Source: Chromera velia
Taxonomy: Eukaryota > Sar > Chromeraceae
Direction of reading: 5' to 3'
Assembly (NCBI GenBank): GCA_018398765.1
Contig: JAHBMJ010001679.1
Span: 10,086 to 27,673 of the forward strand
Length of the DNA stretch: 17,588 bases
The stretch's first letter is position 1; each line of letters begins with the position of its first letter. The position numbers were made by a program, and so were the translations under genes. Positions 1 to 11,963 of this stretch are shown one piece after another. The notes below the pieces were generated by a model, which was given only the letters and a program-made list of their open reading frames with translations, made no database searches and had not been told where the DNA came from.

Positions 1-16
1 GGGGGGGGGGGGGGGG
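1..16. repeat. Terminal G16 homopolymer
   Basis: The window begins with sixteen consecutive G. The other end finishes with a C-rich run, so both ends read as G runs when facing inward. Most likely these are assembly break points at homopolymers rather than chromosome ends; no telomere-type repeat is present. Confidence 0.9.
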
Positions 17-660
17 CGAGGCCTGAATGGATGACATGATTAGTTGACTAGTGAGTTGGGACGAGTTGAGATTGGCAAGCGCTGGTAGGAAGAGGTGAAG
101 CCGAAGAGTCCAGAGCTGCTCGATGGCTTCTAAATTTCTGATGACTTTTAGAGCCCCAGCCAGGCCCGCCTGGAGGGAAGAAGGGAGAAATTGCTCTAGC
201 CGCAAGATTGAGGGGGGATATGGGAGGTCGCGTATGTATGAAAAAGTCTCCGTGTTGTGTGCCGCCGTCCGGCGTCCCACCAACGGCTGGGCCAGGCCCG
301 CACGCAGATAGCAAGACCGCTTTGCCGGACCTAGGGCTTTCTGGGGCCGCGCAAGGCATCAATCAGCTCCATCGCATGCAATTCAATCTGTCAATCTCGT
401 CCAAATTACACGGTCCAATGAATCAAAGTGTCAACATGATCTTCTGTCCGTCTTCGTGCTTGCTTCTAGATTTGATAGTCCTTGGACTCCGCATAATTAA
501 AGCCTATACGCTCCTTCATGCTAACCATCATGCTAGCCATCATATGGCTGCACCATCACGCCGCCATGCTTGTACATGCTTCTATCTACATAACATGTAC
601 ATAACACTCCGCATAAACGGACGCCTTGTGGCTGAATTTACTGGATCCTTACCCTTCTAA
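17..660. other. Downstream flank, no convincing gene
   Basis: Mixed-composition sequence. Open frames of 62-150 codons exist on both strands, but none shows a domain, repeat register or splice context. A short direct repeat (ATGCTAACCATC / ATGCTAGCCATC, about 518-541) lies next to further CAT-rich sequence. Confidence 0.6.
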
Positions 661-1200
661 TGAAAATTATATAGGATTTGATTGAGTGTTATATATTCAA
701 GTCAATCTTATATCATTGGATTAAATGCACAAACCACTACAGACTTTTGTATGCTTTTCTTTTATATTATATTCATCCTAGTAATCATCGTAGGATAGAT
801 GTTTCCAATTGTATAATTTATAAAGTTGAAAGCTTGAGTGAAAAAAGATTTTAAATGCCAGTGACATGATGTGTCTTTAGAGCTTAAACCTCGTGGTATA
901 GTCTGTAAGTTTACTTCAAAGTTTTATATAGTGAAGTCAGACTATAACCTTGAAACTTTTCACTTACTTTCAAACCTTCAAACTTTTTTATATTTTATAA
1001 AACTTGAACCAAGAAAAGTTATTTACTTAGAAAACTTAAACTAAGAAAACTGACTATGTTTCAATTAAAGCTAAATTTCTTTTACAGACGCCTATACTAA
1101 CAACGTTCAGCTTTTTTCCCTAGTTTTGTCCTTTACGACCAAAGTTTAGGTTAAATCAATATGACTGACACATGAATATCATACCGTATGTACATATTAC
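661..1200. other. AT-rich non-coding island
   Basis: Base composition changes sharply to A/T-rich sequence with stops in all frames, unlike the rest of the window. It contains several related motifs (AAACTT, CTTGAA, AAGTTT variants) and an imperfect inverted repeat at 977-1008 with arms TTCAAACTTTT and AAAACTTGAA. No gene seen. It may be intergenic spacer or a decayed mobile element. Confidence 0.7.
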
Positions 1201-1279
1201 GATTCTACCACATAGTGCAGGAATTCGTACTCATGCGTGAATGACCAGGACTGTACAGTACAGGCGTGCTTGCGCAATC

Positions 1280-2170
1280 CTAGTTGTAAGAGGACCGTTC
1301 GGGTCCTCCCTGTTCTGCGCATGGCCCCACGCTCTCGTCCAGATTCAGCAGGGGCGTCAGGGGTGGTCTGTACGAGTGGCGATTCGCATGCGTCCTCGAT
1401 CTCCCCTCTAACTGGGGAACGCCCCCCCCTCCCGCTGAAGGCCCCCCCTCTACCAACGCCCAAGACTGTCTGGCCACAGCGCGGGACCACCAGTCAGCAG
1501 CAAGGGAGGGGTCAGGACTGTCGGAGCGTCGCCTCCTCACCCCCCCCTTGCAGATCCACTCCCCCGCGGTCCACGATTTCGATAGAGCCTCACGCACACA
1601 CGACAAACTTCTTCCCCCCCCCGTGTGCTCTTTGACGGTATCTGGAGGTCGCAGTCGACTTGCGGCACTATCGGATCGACGAGACGGCACTGTATGTTCG
1701 TATCTGTCTGCGTGTGTACTAGGGAAGGAATCAGGCGATCTGAGAGAAGAGAGTCTCTGCGGAGGGAGCAAGGAGGAAGAGAGACAGACTCCCGCTTCCC
1801 GAGAAGAGAGACGTGGTGGTGTGCGCCCTGGTGTGAAGTGTAACGCTGTTGTTGCATTGGAAGAGGAGGATGGAGAGGAGTCTTCAGTGCCGACAGGGGA
1901 ATCCTCGTCTTCTTCAGACTCCTCCCGTCTCCTTCTTCCTCTATGTGCTGCCGGACACACATGTTTCCTCCTCGTCCTTCCCTCCCTCCTGTCGGGTGTG
2001 TCGCCATTCAACTCGGTTCCCTCTCTCCTCCGTGATTCTCCTCCTCCGTGTTTGTGTCTGAAAGGGGGGGGAGAGAATGACAGACGGGCCCGCAGGAGAC
2101 GCTCCTCCTTGACCACTCTCTTCCAGTGGCTTATGAGAGTCAAAAGGCGCACGGAGAAGGCAGCGCGGAC
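1280..2170 (-). CDS. Exon 17: last Sfi1 repeat and basic/Ser-rich C-terminal tail
   Basis: Codes the final 296 residues and a TAG stop. The acceptor is a classic TCTTTTCTTTTCAG. The first 30 residues form one last repeat (LLTLISHWKRVVKEERLLRARL). The remainder is a low-complexity tail rich in Arg, Ser, Glu and Pro (for example RGRRRREESEEDEDS and SSPSSSSN) with no recognisable domain. The 297-codon frame is open throughout, but a further intron with an earlier or different stop cannot be ruled out in such biased sequence. No obvious AATAAA polyadenylation signal was seen just downstream. Confidence 0.65.
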   Translation of the reverse strand, partial: VRAAFSVRLLTLISHWKRVVKEERLLRARLSFSPPPFRHKHGGGESRRREGTELNGDTPDRREGRTRRKHVCPAAHRGRRRREESEEDEDSPVGTEDSSPSSSSNATTALHFTPGRTPPRLSSREAGVCLSSSLLPPQRLSSLRSPDSFPSTHADRYEHTVPSRRSDSAASRLRPPDTVKEHTGGGRSLSCVREALSKSWTAGEWICKGGVRRRRSDSPDPSLAADWWSRAVARQSWALVEGGPSAGGGGVPQLEGRSRTHANRHSYRPPLTPLLNLDESVGPCAEQGGPERSSYN

Positions 2171-5100
2171 CTGAAAAGAAAAGAAAAGAGAAAACGAGGG
2201 AAAAGGGGACATTACAAGGAATCCAAGGAGCCAAAGGACATTTTCAAAGAAGGAACAGCACTAGAGAGGGAGGGAGCAGATACAGCGTCCCAGAAAAAAC
2301 AGGGCCACCAATTGGTCATCATGTGCAGTGTGTGGGGGGGAAGCGTTTCAACCAATGTATGTTCGTCTTCTCACCTGCAACAAACGTTTAAAGATCATGA
2401 CCGCTGGCGTCGTATGATATGCTGAGGCAAAAGAGGGGCACGAGAAAGAACGGACGAACTGACACCTGCATCAATGACTTGGCGCCAGGTCACCAGAGCA
2501 AACAACACGAGGCGCTTCTCTGCTTCCCGTCGCATCTCCTCAGCGCCCCTTCTCGCCCGCCTTCTCCTACTGTCTCTCCTCCATTGCTGGAACGCCATCA
2601 ACCCCCTTACCCGAAGTGCACAAGCTCTCTGATTCCTCCACACTGCCTCCCGCCACTGGTCCATCACCCCACTCAGCACGCGCACCTGCCGCGCCTCGCC
2701 TATCTGGGTCCCCAGGCGCCGCCGCAACGCCGCCAAGGACGTCAGAGACTTCCAGGATGCCATCACCGATTGGACGGTCCTCTCTGTGTGGGCCTCTCGC
2801 ACTGCCGTCTCTGCGGTCTGTCTCTTTCTGGAAAGGAGACGGGTCTCAACCCTCCATGAAAGGAGCACCTGCAGGCAAGTAAGCAAGCATGTGCCGAGTA
2901 AATTAAAAGCAAGAAGACAACGAGAGAGGAGACAAACCTAAACATGCATTCTGCAGGGTGGATTTTTTTGAGATACAGGCAGCCCAAGAAGGAGACGGCC
3001 GGGGACGTCAAACCAAAAGACGCCTCCCTCGCATCTGTATAGCGAGCGCTGAAGCCAAACATCTCTGCGCATACTTCAGGTACACAATCAGAGCAAAAAA
3101 GCTGCTGCTTGCATGAAACAAAGTGTCACAGTATGATTGAATGTCCCTCTGAAGCCCCGATCTATTGAGGTATGATAGATCGATGCACCGACGAACAACA
3201 AGAAGAAAGCACAAAACAAAAAACAAAACACACGACAAGTTCATCTGTGAGTGCCTGCAGACCTGCGACAGCCGTCTCGTGTCCCTTCTCTTGGACATGC
3301 ACGCCATCCGGAGGCCTCGGAGGGCCTTCGAAAGAGCCCGCCGTCGAATACACCCCTCCGTCTCCCTTCTTTGTCGTGCCACACAGACACACCCGGCTAA
3401 GCCCTGGAGGCCCCGGAAGGCGCGTGCACGGTCGAGTGAGACAACCAGAGCCCTCTGCACAATCAGGCAGAAACAGAAAAAAACACAAATTCTTCAAACG
3501 CTGTCGATTCTTTTTTTTGACGTTTCTCCGAGGGGAAACAAGCAGAACAGCTACAAATGAAATCTTTCATTCAGGGAGAATCACCCTCCGTCGGCCGATA
3601 AGTCTGCCCATGTTCTCTGTCGGTCTCTATCTGGCTGTCCGGCGGTCTCTGTCTGGCTTTCCGGCTTGCTCCACCACTCTAGTGAAATTTCCCTCTTGTT
3701 TTCTTATCATCCTTTGTTTCAGAACAAACAGGAAAAACACCTTACGGGCCGTCGTCCAATATTTCTTTCTCACCTTCGCGCTTTCCCTCCGTCGAGCAAG
3801 AACGGCACTTGCCACTGCCGCCTTCCACCTGTTCAGACAGTCACTGCAGGCAGAGGCCGTTCGCACGGAGCGAATCATATCGACTGCCCTCTCTAACGCG
3901 CTCTCCCTGCGGGCTTCTGTGACGAATAGCGCCCACGCGTCCCACGCACACGCAACGTCATCCTGTCGCTGACGGGACACAAGCGCGTCGGAAAGTTCGG
4001 CAATACAAACGGCGGCATTTCTTTTGCTTCTCTCCATACGCGCAAAACCCGCCCACTCTCTCAGACATGAGGCGACGAGTCTCACACTGCACCTGCGAGA
4101 GAGCCTCTGGGTCCCCTGATGGATGCAGACGACGCGCTGCCACTGAGAGAAGAGGCGCCGTAGACAGGATGCCCGAGCCAATCTGAAAGGAAACGAAGGA
4201 AAGGGCCCGAAGAGGAGAGAAAGAACGAAAAAAAGTGTCGGAAGGACAAAATGAAGGAAGGGAGACAATTCGAAAACAGCAGAGGTCCCATCTTGTTGCA
4301 AAAAAAAAAGAGATCATAAAAGCCTGAGAGCATCCATCAAAGAATGAAACAATGAAGAAGAAAGGAAACATGCTCCAAGAGAAGTGAAGCAACTGTTCGA
4401 AGACAGTCTCAAAAAGACAGGAACCAAAAAACACTCCTGTAATATATCTCCTGTGGGCCCTCTTTCTTTTTCTACTCTCAAATTCAAATCGACTCAACTC
4501 AACTCACCGGAGCTCCTCAGGGTTGTTCGGCGAGACCAGAGAGAAGTCTGTTGTCCCGTTTCTTTTTTGTCTCTCAGGATCTCTCAACACGACCCTCAGG
4601 GGAAGCCTCTCTACACACCTCTCCATCTCTGCGTGTTCCCGCAACCCCGCCAGACCAACCAGAGACCAAACTCGCGACACAGAAAGGTCAACACACCGCC
4701 AAGAGCAGGAGCATCGAGCCTGCAAAGCCCACTCCTTGAATGCCCCACCAATAATGACGGATGCCTCCACCTGCCCAAGTACTCGACACGCCTTCTCACA
4801 CCTCTCACGCGCATATGCCGACACTGCAGCCCATCTTCTCATGATTTGGAGACACTTCTCTGCCGCCTGCTTGCCCCTTACAAGAACCACTTTATGTCGA
4901 TTCAAACTTTGTCGTTCGGCCCAACGACCCCACCAGCCGAGTGCCCGTTCAATGGCTCGGGCAGAGCTCCATCGGGTCATTTGGTGTCTAGCTCCAGCGC
5001 TGTACCACCGCCACGCCGTCTCCCTCCTCAACGCTGCCATTGACAACAACAGCAACCGGGTACGGAAATGTCTGCACGCCTTCTCGCGATCCTCTCGGGC

Positions 5101-8100
5101 CGTCTTCACAAGGCAACATCCCCGGGAAAACCTGCGGAATGCAATCTGTAGCGATGCCCTCTGGACAGCCTCCTCCATCGACTGTTGCTTCACCACCTCA
5201 GCCCAACTGCCAATCACCCTCTCGAGGATAAGAGAATTCTGTGCCTTCTGAAGGACTGCAGAGGCCCTTCGCATCACACGAGAGAAATCTCTGAGGGCAG
5301 AGAAGCTCTGCATTCCGACTTCACGTCTCCACAGCGCGTCCACTGCCGCGTGTGCGCGCTCAGCAAGTCGACAGGCAGCGTCCATTCGGACGGAATGTCT
5401 CTTTGAGCGTTCTGCTGCCGCAACTCGCTGCAGTCCTTTCAGAGCTTTCCGAAGCAACCCCCGCTCTGCAAACGAGACGGCCCGCCTCTTGCTGAAATTT
5501 CTCGCACGAACCTGCTGCAACGCCGTCCAAGCCCGCCCCAAGCGTGCTAATCTTCGCTCCTGCAAAGAAAGAACAGCATCACACCGCGGTTGAATCTTGC
5601 AAAAAGTGGAAAACGCTCAGCCTCGTGTCGAAATTCGGGGAAAAGCCGTTGAAAACGCCGACCGACCTCAGAAAAAGCGTCAGCAGTCTTGAGAAGAGCC
5701 CGCGCCTCATGTCCTTTCACTGCAAACGCTCGCCATCTACGTAGAGCAGCAGCAACGGCTGGGCGCCCCGACAGCTGAGGAGGGCCTCTCCTCCCTTCTG
5801 CACAGTGAACACGCAGCCGTCTGAAGAAGAGACGCGCAGCTCTAGAAGTCCGAAGATTTTTCACCTCCCTCTCCCCCCTGTGCACTTTCGCAAGACCACG
5901 GAGACTCGAGAAGGCCCGACGAACTTCTCTCTTCTGCAAGGAAAAAAAAAAAAAGAGAGGGAAGACAGCTGGCAGGGCATCAACGAGGCCAGACTAAGTG
6001 AACTGGCCATCCCTTCTGAGATTGTGACACAAGAGAGACCAAGTGAGTGAATGAATGAATGAGTTAATGAAGGAGAGAAACAAAGATAGAACGAAATAAA
6101 AAGAGAAAGAAAGACAGACAGACAGACAGACAGAAAGAAAGAAAGAAAGAAAGAAAGAAAGGAAAGAAGCAGGAAGGCAAGCAAGGAAGGAAGAAAAAAC
6201 GAATGAATGAAAGAACAGATGAAGAGCACGTGTCCAAGGTTTCTTTCTTTCTGTTGTACGAGTCCGTTTGTCCAGTTCCTTCCCGAACAGGAAATAAAGA
6301 TTCAGATTCGATAGAGAGAATTAAGGGCAGCATCATCCTTTCGACGACAAAAAAGAATATAGGGGAAAAAAGACAGAACACAAGACAGCCATCCGACCTC
6401 TCGTCTAGCCAGGAGACCCTGGGCCTTCTCAGTGTCACCCTGTCTCTGGGTATTGGCCACAAGCTGCCACACGGTAAGCACGTGCATCGCCCTCACGCGC
6501 ATTCTTTCTGCCCGAAATTTTTCTCCCGTCTCCTTCTCTCCCCTCTCTTTCCGAAGAATCCGGGCAGCAGAATGCCATTTCTTTAGTGTCTCAACAAGCA
6601 CACGATTCCTGTTCTCTTCCTCAACCTCCCCCTTTTGACCCGACTCCTCCTCCGCTTCTACAGACACCACATGCTGCCACCACCGGAGAGCATCCAGACA
6701 ACCCCACCTCGTCACAAAGACACACAAGGACCACAGAGGGCCGAGACGAGGCGACTCAGAGGCCGACTCTGCCTCTGGGTGGCTGTTACTTTTCTTCTTC
6801 TCCTTCCCCTCAGAAGGGGGCGAGTCAGGAGATTGGGACACAAGCTCACAGGATGCCCCCTCCTCTCCATCTAGATCCGTCTCCTTCTCTCCCCTCCGAC
6901 CTCCGTCTATCCAGTGCAACAATTCTCTGTCCCGATGGCCCTCCACTCTCTCATCTGCTTCACCAGGGATCTCCCTCTCCTCCTCGACACAACTTTCCAA
7001 CGGCACCACCACGGCACGCAGAGTCGAAGAGTGGGCAGACACAGAATGGAAACAAGATTGCGATCTGGTCGGTACAAGTGAGTCAGGAGGGGAGGATGCG
7101 GAGGTCGCAGACGTTTGGGCATCAGAGATCGCTGCCTGTATTCTCCTCTCCATGGGGTAAGAAGGAACAGAAGGAGGAGGGGGCTCGACAACAGCTCCAG
7201 ACAACTCAGAGCGATAATAGCCCTCGGGGGACGGCTCCCTTTCTAGGCTCCTGTCGTTTCTGTTCTCTCTGGGTTCTCTAGTCGCAGGAGACGGCAGAGT
7301 GTTCGCAACACCTTCTGGCATTTTGTCTCCGTCTTCCTTCTCGTTTTCCTCCTCCTCGGTATGTACAACCGGGGCAGTCGGTTCCGAGCTTTGCCTTTGC
7401 CCGTCCCGATCTTGAACGTTCGAGAATGATTTTGGAGCGGTGGCTGTCTGAGAGGAGGGAGAAGACGCACAGGCAGGATCCTGCACTTGTACGTGGAAAG
7501 GAAAAGGTTGACTGAGTCCATTTGAAGGCGCACAAGAGGACCAGGGGCATGGGGTATGTTCCTCTACTCCTTCTGGGTGAGGGCATCTGTCGGCTACACG
7601 AAGCGGACTCTCTTTTCGGTCTGGAGGCACTTCTTGGCTTTGGCTATGGGTGAATGAAATGAGCAATCCCTTTGGTTTCTTCAAACGGAGAGAACGACCT
7701 TTCCCCCACAACTTCGAAGGACGATGAAACACCCTTCTTTCTCTTTCTCTGTTCATCTCTTGTGACTGCACTCCCCTTCTTCTGCCGTGTCCGGTTTGCA
7801 TCTTTCCCGAATAAGTAAGAGATCGGCCGCCCACTTCCATCTCTGTCATTTGCTTTGGGGACTCGCGTGAGCTCCTTCGTCTTTCTCTTTCTCTCTTTTC
7901 TCTCTGATCCTCCTCCTTCCACCTCCACTTGTTACCCCCCTTCCGTTTTTCTGACCAAGAAGTGCACTCTTCTCGCACTCCGTTCGCGTGCGTGTGACCG
8001 GCAGACGAGCCCGAACTGCCTCCCCCCCCTCCTCTCTGGCGCATTCTGTTCACGTTCGCTCTCGACTGCCCCCTCTGTCCCCCGAAACGCGTCCCCACAG

Positions 8101-11100
8101 GAGTCACCGCGTCGGAAGAAGGGGGTGACGAGTGGGGTGCAGAGGAGTGAGAGGAAGACGACGAAGCGGGGGAAGACGGAATACTCTCTGCATGCAGGCA
8201 CGCAATCGGCATATGGCACAATCAAACTTCATGCCACTGATCAAAGCACATAATCCAGCACAGACAGAGACGACAAGAAAACTCCAAGAGAGATGGCGGA
8301 CAACGCATGGCAACGTTATGCTCGGCAGGTTCGCCTCCTGATAGAGTTGGACAAGAGGGAAAACGAAAATCTTTTCACCGCAGAATGAGAAGGGAAACCG
8401 GAGTGGAGAAAGCAATTTGAACACACAGCTGATAAGCTTCTGTCCGATCATGCATCTAGAATGCAGTCAAAGGAAAAATAACAGAGAGGGAAGAACAAAA
8501 ACCCACTAGCTGCCCACTGACCCCTTCGGAGCCTCTTGGATCGTCTCACGAAGGCCACACGACGCCACTGCCTCAACGCCTCCGCAAGCAGACGGTGCTG
8601 TCTCCGTTCCCCGCTCAGACTGGCTGAGGCTAAGGAATTTCGTGCGATCTCATTTCTCCTCTCCCGTTTCCCCCGTCTCCTCTCATCGCGCCTTTGCAAG
8701 TCTCCTGAAATGGTCTCTTTCTCTTCCTCATTCTTCCTCTCCTGCTGCCGCTCCGTGATCTTTTCAGCAAGAACCGAAAGCCAACCTACCAGCGCTCTTC
8801 TGACATCGTTCCGCTCTCTCTGCTGCCTCACATGCGCACCGATGTTGCGCAACAGCCGAGAGCGGAAGGCCGCCTCTGCCCACCCTAGAAGGCCCCGGAA
8901 GGCAAGTGCACGGTCCACACGGACACTCACTTCCTCCTCAATCGAGTCCAACACACCCACAATGGCTGCCTCCTGCGCCCACCATCTCAGCAGCCACCGA
9001 ATACGCACACGCAAAGTCACCCTCTCAAGCCGGGAGGCCCCCGTGCGTATTTGGGCAGAGCGTTCGAGAACCCAGATCCAATTGGAAAAGGCCCCAGAAA
9101 GCCGGTGTCTGCATACGCGGTCACCAACGTGTGCCGCTGCTACTTGCAGACGCCGTGCCTTCTTTGTGCCTTCCCGAAAGAAAAACAGAGAGCGTCTCAG
9201 AAGACTGGCGCGTCGGAAAAGATCCGCAGCTGCTATCTGTTGTCGGAATCTGCAGAAAAACCAGAAGAAACAGAGAGTGCAGAAAGCAACAAAGAAAAGG
9301 AGTCCACTCATGTACTGTACTCGCACACCTGCGGCCCTTATCTGCACGATGAAAGGGAACAGCCTTCCTTTTTTGACGGAATTGTGACTCAAAAGAAGAC
9401 ATGAAGGATCTACGCAGAAGAAAGAATGAAAAGCCCCTCTCTTCTTTCTGACTGAAAATCCAAGGAGACATGATTAACCACCTGTATACCCAAGAAGGCA
9501 ACGCCTCGCTTTTCACGGATGAGAAAAAAAAGAGCGTACGACACTCAACACAATGAATGGTGGCGTGAGGGTACAGAAGAAAGGAGACAGACAAACATAA
9601 ATCACCACAGATGTTGCAAGCTTCGCATGAGCAAAAATGAGCAGCTCAACAGAACAGACACTGACTGACATGCGCGTGGCGAGAGAACTGAGACGCAACA
9701 CTCCGAAGGCCTGCCGGCACCTGCCCCTCTCCTGCGCCTCTCGCACTCCCTCCTCCCTCTCCCGCAGCCCCCTCCTTGTCCTCGCTTGACGAATCCACTC
9801 ACCCAGAGAATGTCGAAGGGCTCCTCTCATCTTCATATCGGCAGCGTGACGCGCAGACAAGAGAAGTCTTGAGGCAGTCACACGAGAGGCTAGACGATAC
9901 AGAGCGTTGGATGCCTCCCTCGCTTCCCTTACAGATCTCAGGTGGGACATAGTGGCTGCCTCCTGTCTTCTTTTGACAGTCTCCGCCCTCCATGCAAGCA
10001 GCGAGTGACGCAGACTCCCTCTGGCAACAGCACTCACCACGTGAGCACCGAATTCCCTCCGCCTCTTCTCCTCCTGCACAGCTGCGTTGAAGACCTCAAA
10101 TGCCATTGCAAGACTCCAACGCTGCTTCAGGCCACGCAGTCTGGCAGCGAATTGCCGTCTCCTCTCGGCTCTCTGCACCGTCTCCCTCCACCGTTTCAGC
10201 CCGTCAGCCAGTCTCTGTCTCCTCGTCATCCCCTCCAGCGCTCTCTTTTGTCTCACGACTTTCGCCCCCTCCATCCAAGACCTGAGGCCTCTGGAAACTC
10301 TCCGGAGGAAAAACAGAGAGGACGCAGCTTCCTCCACCTGCAGACGCAAACAAATACGCTTTTGTTGTGCAAACGGATAGCCATGTTGTGAGGACTGCCA
10401 CTTGGCGAATCAGGAATGTATTGTAAACAAACTCTCTCAACACAGCCTGCGACCCGAAAAATCCCGTCTCGGCATTTCGGGGTCAATTCTTCATCTAGAA
10501 AGGGCCCTACTAGTTTCATGAGAAGGAAAGAGGCTTGTCCAAAAAGCACCGTTGACGTTGTCATCTACGATCATCAGAATGGTGGATGTGTTTTGGCAAG
10601 ACCCAGAAAGAATGAGCCGATGGTCGTTTCGTGTCTCGGCCTCTCTTTTCTGATGTGTCTCAGGGTCCTTTGCAGAAAGAGAAGCTTGTCACGGAGTGCC
10701 TGTACGGGAATTATTCCATAAAAGCTTTCCCGCTTTTGGAGCCTTCCGTTTAATATTGTCTTGTGAGCAGAGTACAGCGTCAGATGCTGAAGATCATCTG
10801 GTGACGTAAAGCGGTGCTGCAAACAGGACTTGTGTTCAAGAATGCACCCCACTCCCTCCCTGCTTATAGATACGCACCTGTTCACTGCACGCAGTCACCG
10901 CTTTGAGTGTCTCCAGCGCTCTCCTCGCGGCACACCGTGTGACCACAACTTCGAGGTGTCGGAACGCGGCCGCACTCCGCATCACGCCCCTCCAGTGGGT
11001 GAAGGCCCTCTCCCGGAGATCTGACAGGACGCGACTCTCGACGAGTGCTGCAGCGTCCCTCAACGTTCTCGACTTCTCCGTGGAAGCCCTCCATCGGCTA

Positions 11101-11730
11101 AAAGCGCCGGACGCTTTCAGGAGGGACGTGCGTCTTCTCTGCAACGCGACCTGAAAGAAGAAAGAAGAACAGAAAGGAAGCATCGGGGCCGTGCACCACA
11201 TCACTCATCAAAACAAACGCACATGCACTTCTTCGAGTGGTTTCACAACAGAAAGTGAAATAAGCGGATAGATCAGGAGCGCTTCGGACCTCCCAAGCAC
11301 GTCCCCCATGCATGTTATGGACTTGCTCGCAGACCGACCATGAGTCTCATACGACGTCTGGAGGCTCCCCAGAGGAACCACCGTTCCACTGCCCCCCCCA
11401 TTCGCCTCTCTGCAATCACCTCCGCAGCCAGGGACAGTCGAGATCTCGCGTCTCGGCGTCTCTCCAGAAACCCCCTCCAAAGAGACAAACCTCGACGGAG
11501 GGACAGATACCGCACCCTTCTGGCACATTCCACTGCAACCATTCGTTCCTGTACGGTCAGCTTCCACGCACGCATCGAGTGCAGTAGGAGTACATGCCTC
11601 GCGAAGATCCCGGCGCTCTCAGAGGCCACGCGGGACCTTCGAGAATTCTGCACATGCAGAGACAGGCAGGCAGGCAGGCAGGGAGGGGGACCGTATGACT
11701 TCTTTGTTCTTTGACTCTTTTCTCGCTTTT

Positions 11731-11768
<38 letters not shown>

Positions 11769-11930
11769 GGAGAGCGGAAGAAGAGAAGATGGGCGACGTG
11801 CGTGATTCTTTTCGTTCCCTTTTTGCTCAGCTAGAGACGGACAGACGAATTGACACACAAAGGTAAGCAAAACCGAACATTCTTGCCGTAAACTTATTTT
11901 TTTCTTGCCGGCCTCTCCCACCACACACAC

Positions 11931-11963
<33 letters not shown>

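Noticed and set aside
1-16. Telomere
   Set aside because: Pure G without any TTTAGGG- or TTAGGG-like unit is not a telomeric repeat.
208-660. 150-codon plus-strand open frame in the downstream flank
   Set aside because: Its translation has no domain, periodicity or codon pattern suggesting a gene, and the start is embedded in sequence open in several frames.
661-1200. Complete mobile element
   Set aside because: There is no transposase frame, no matching terminal inverted repeats and no identifiable target-site duplication.
3172-3972. 266-codon plus-strand open frame
   Set aside because: It crosses exons 13 and 14 and the intron between them on the opposite strand and shows no recognisable domain.
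8536-9387. 283-codon plus-strand open frame
   Set aside because: It lies antisense to exon 9, whose minus-strand frame has a regular 33-residue Trp register. The plus-strand product is Ser/Arg/Pro-rich with no domain, as expected opposite Arg/Leu-rich coding sequence.
11663-11768. CRISPR-like or satellite array
   Set aside because: The units are 4 nt with no spacers; they are simple microsatellites within an intron.
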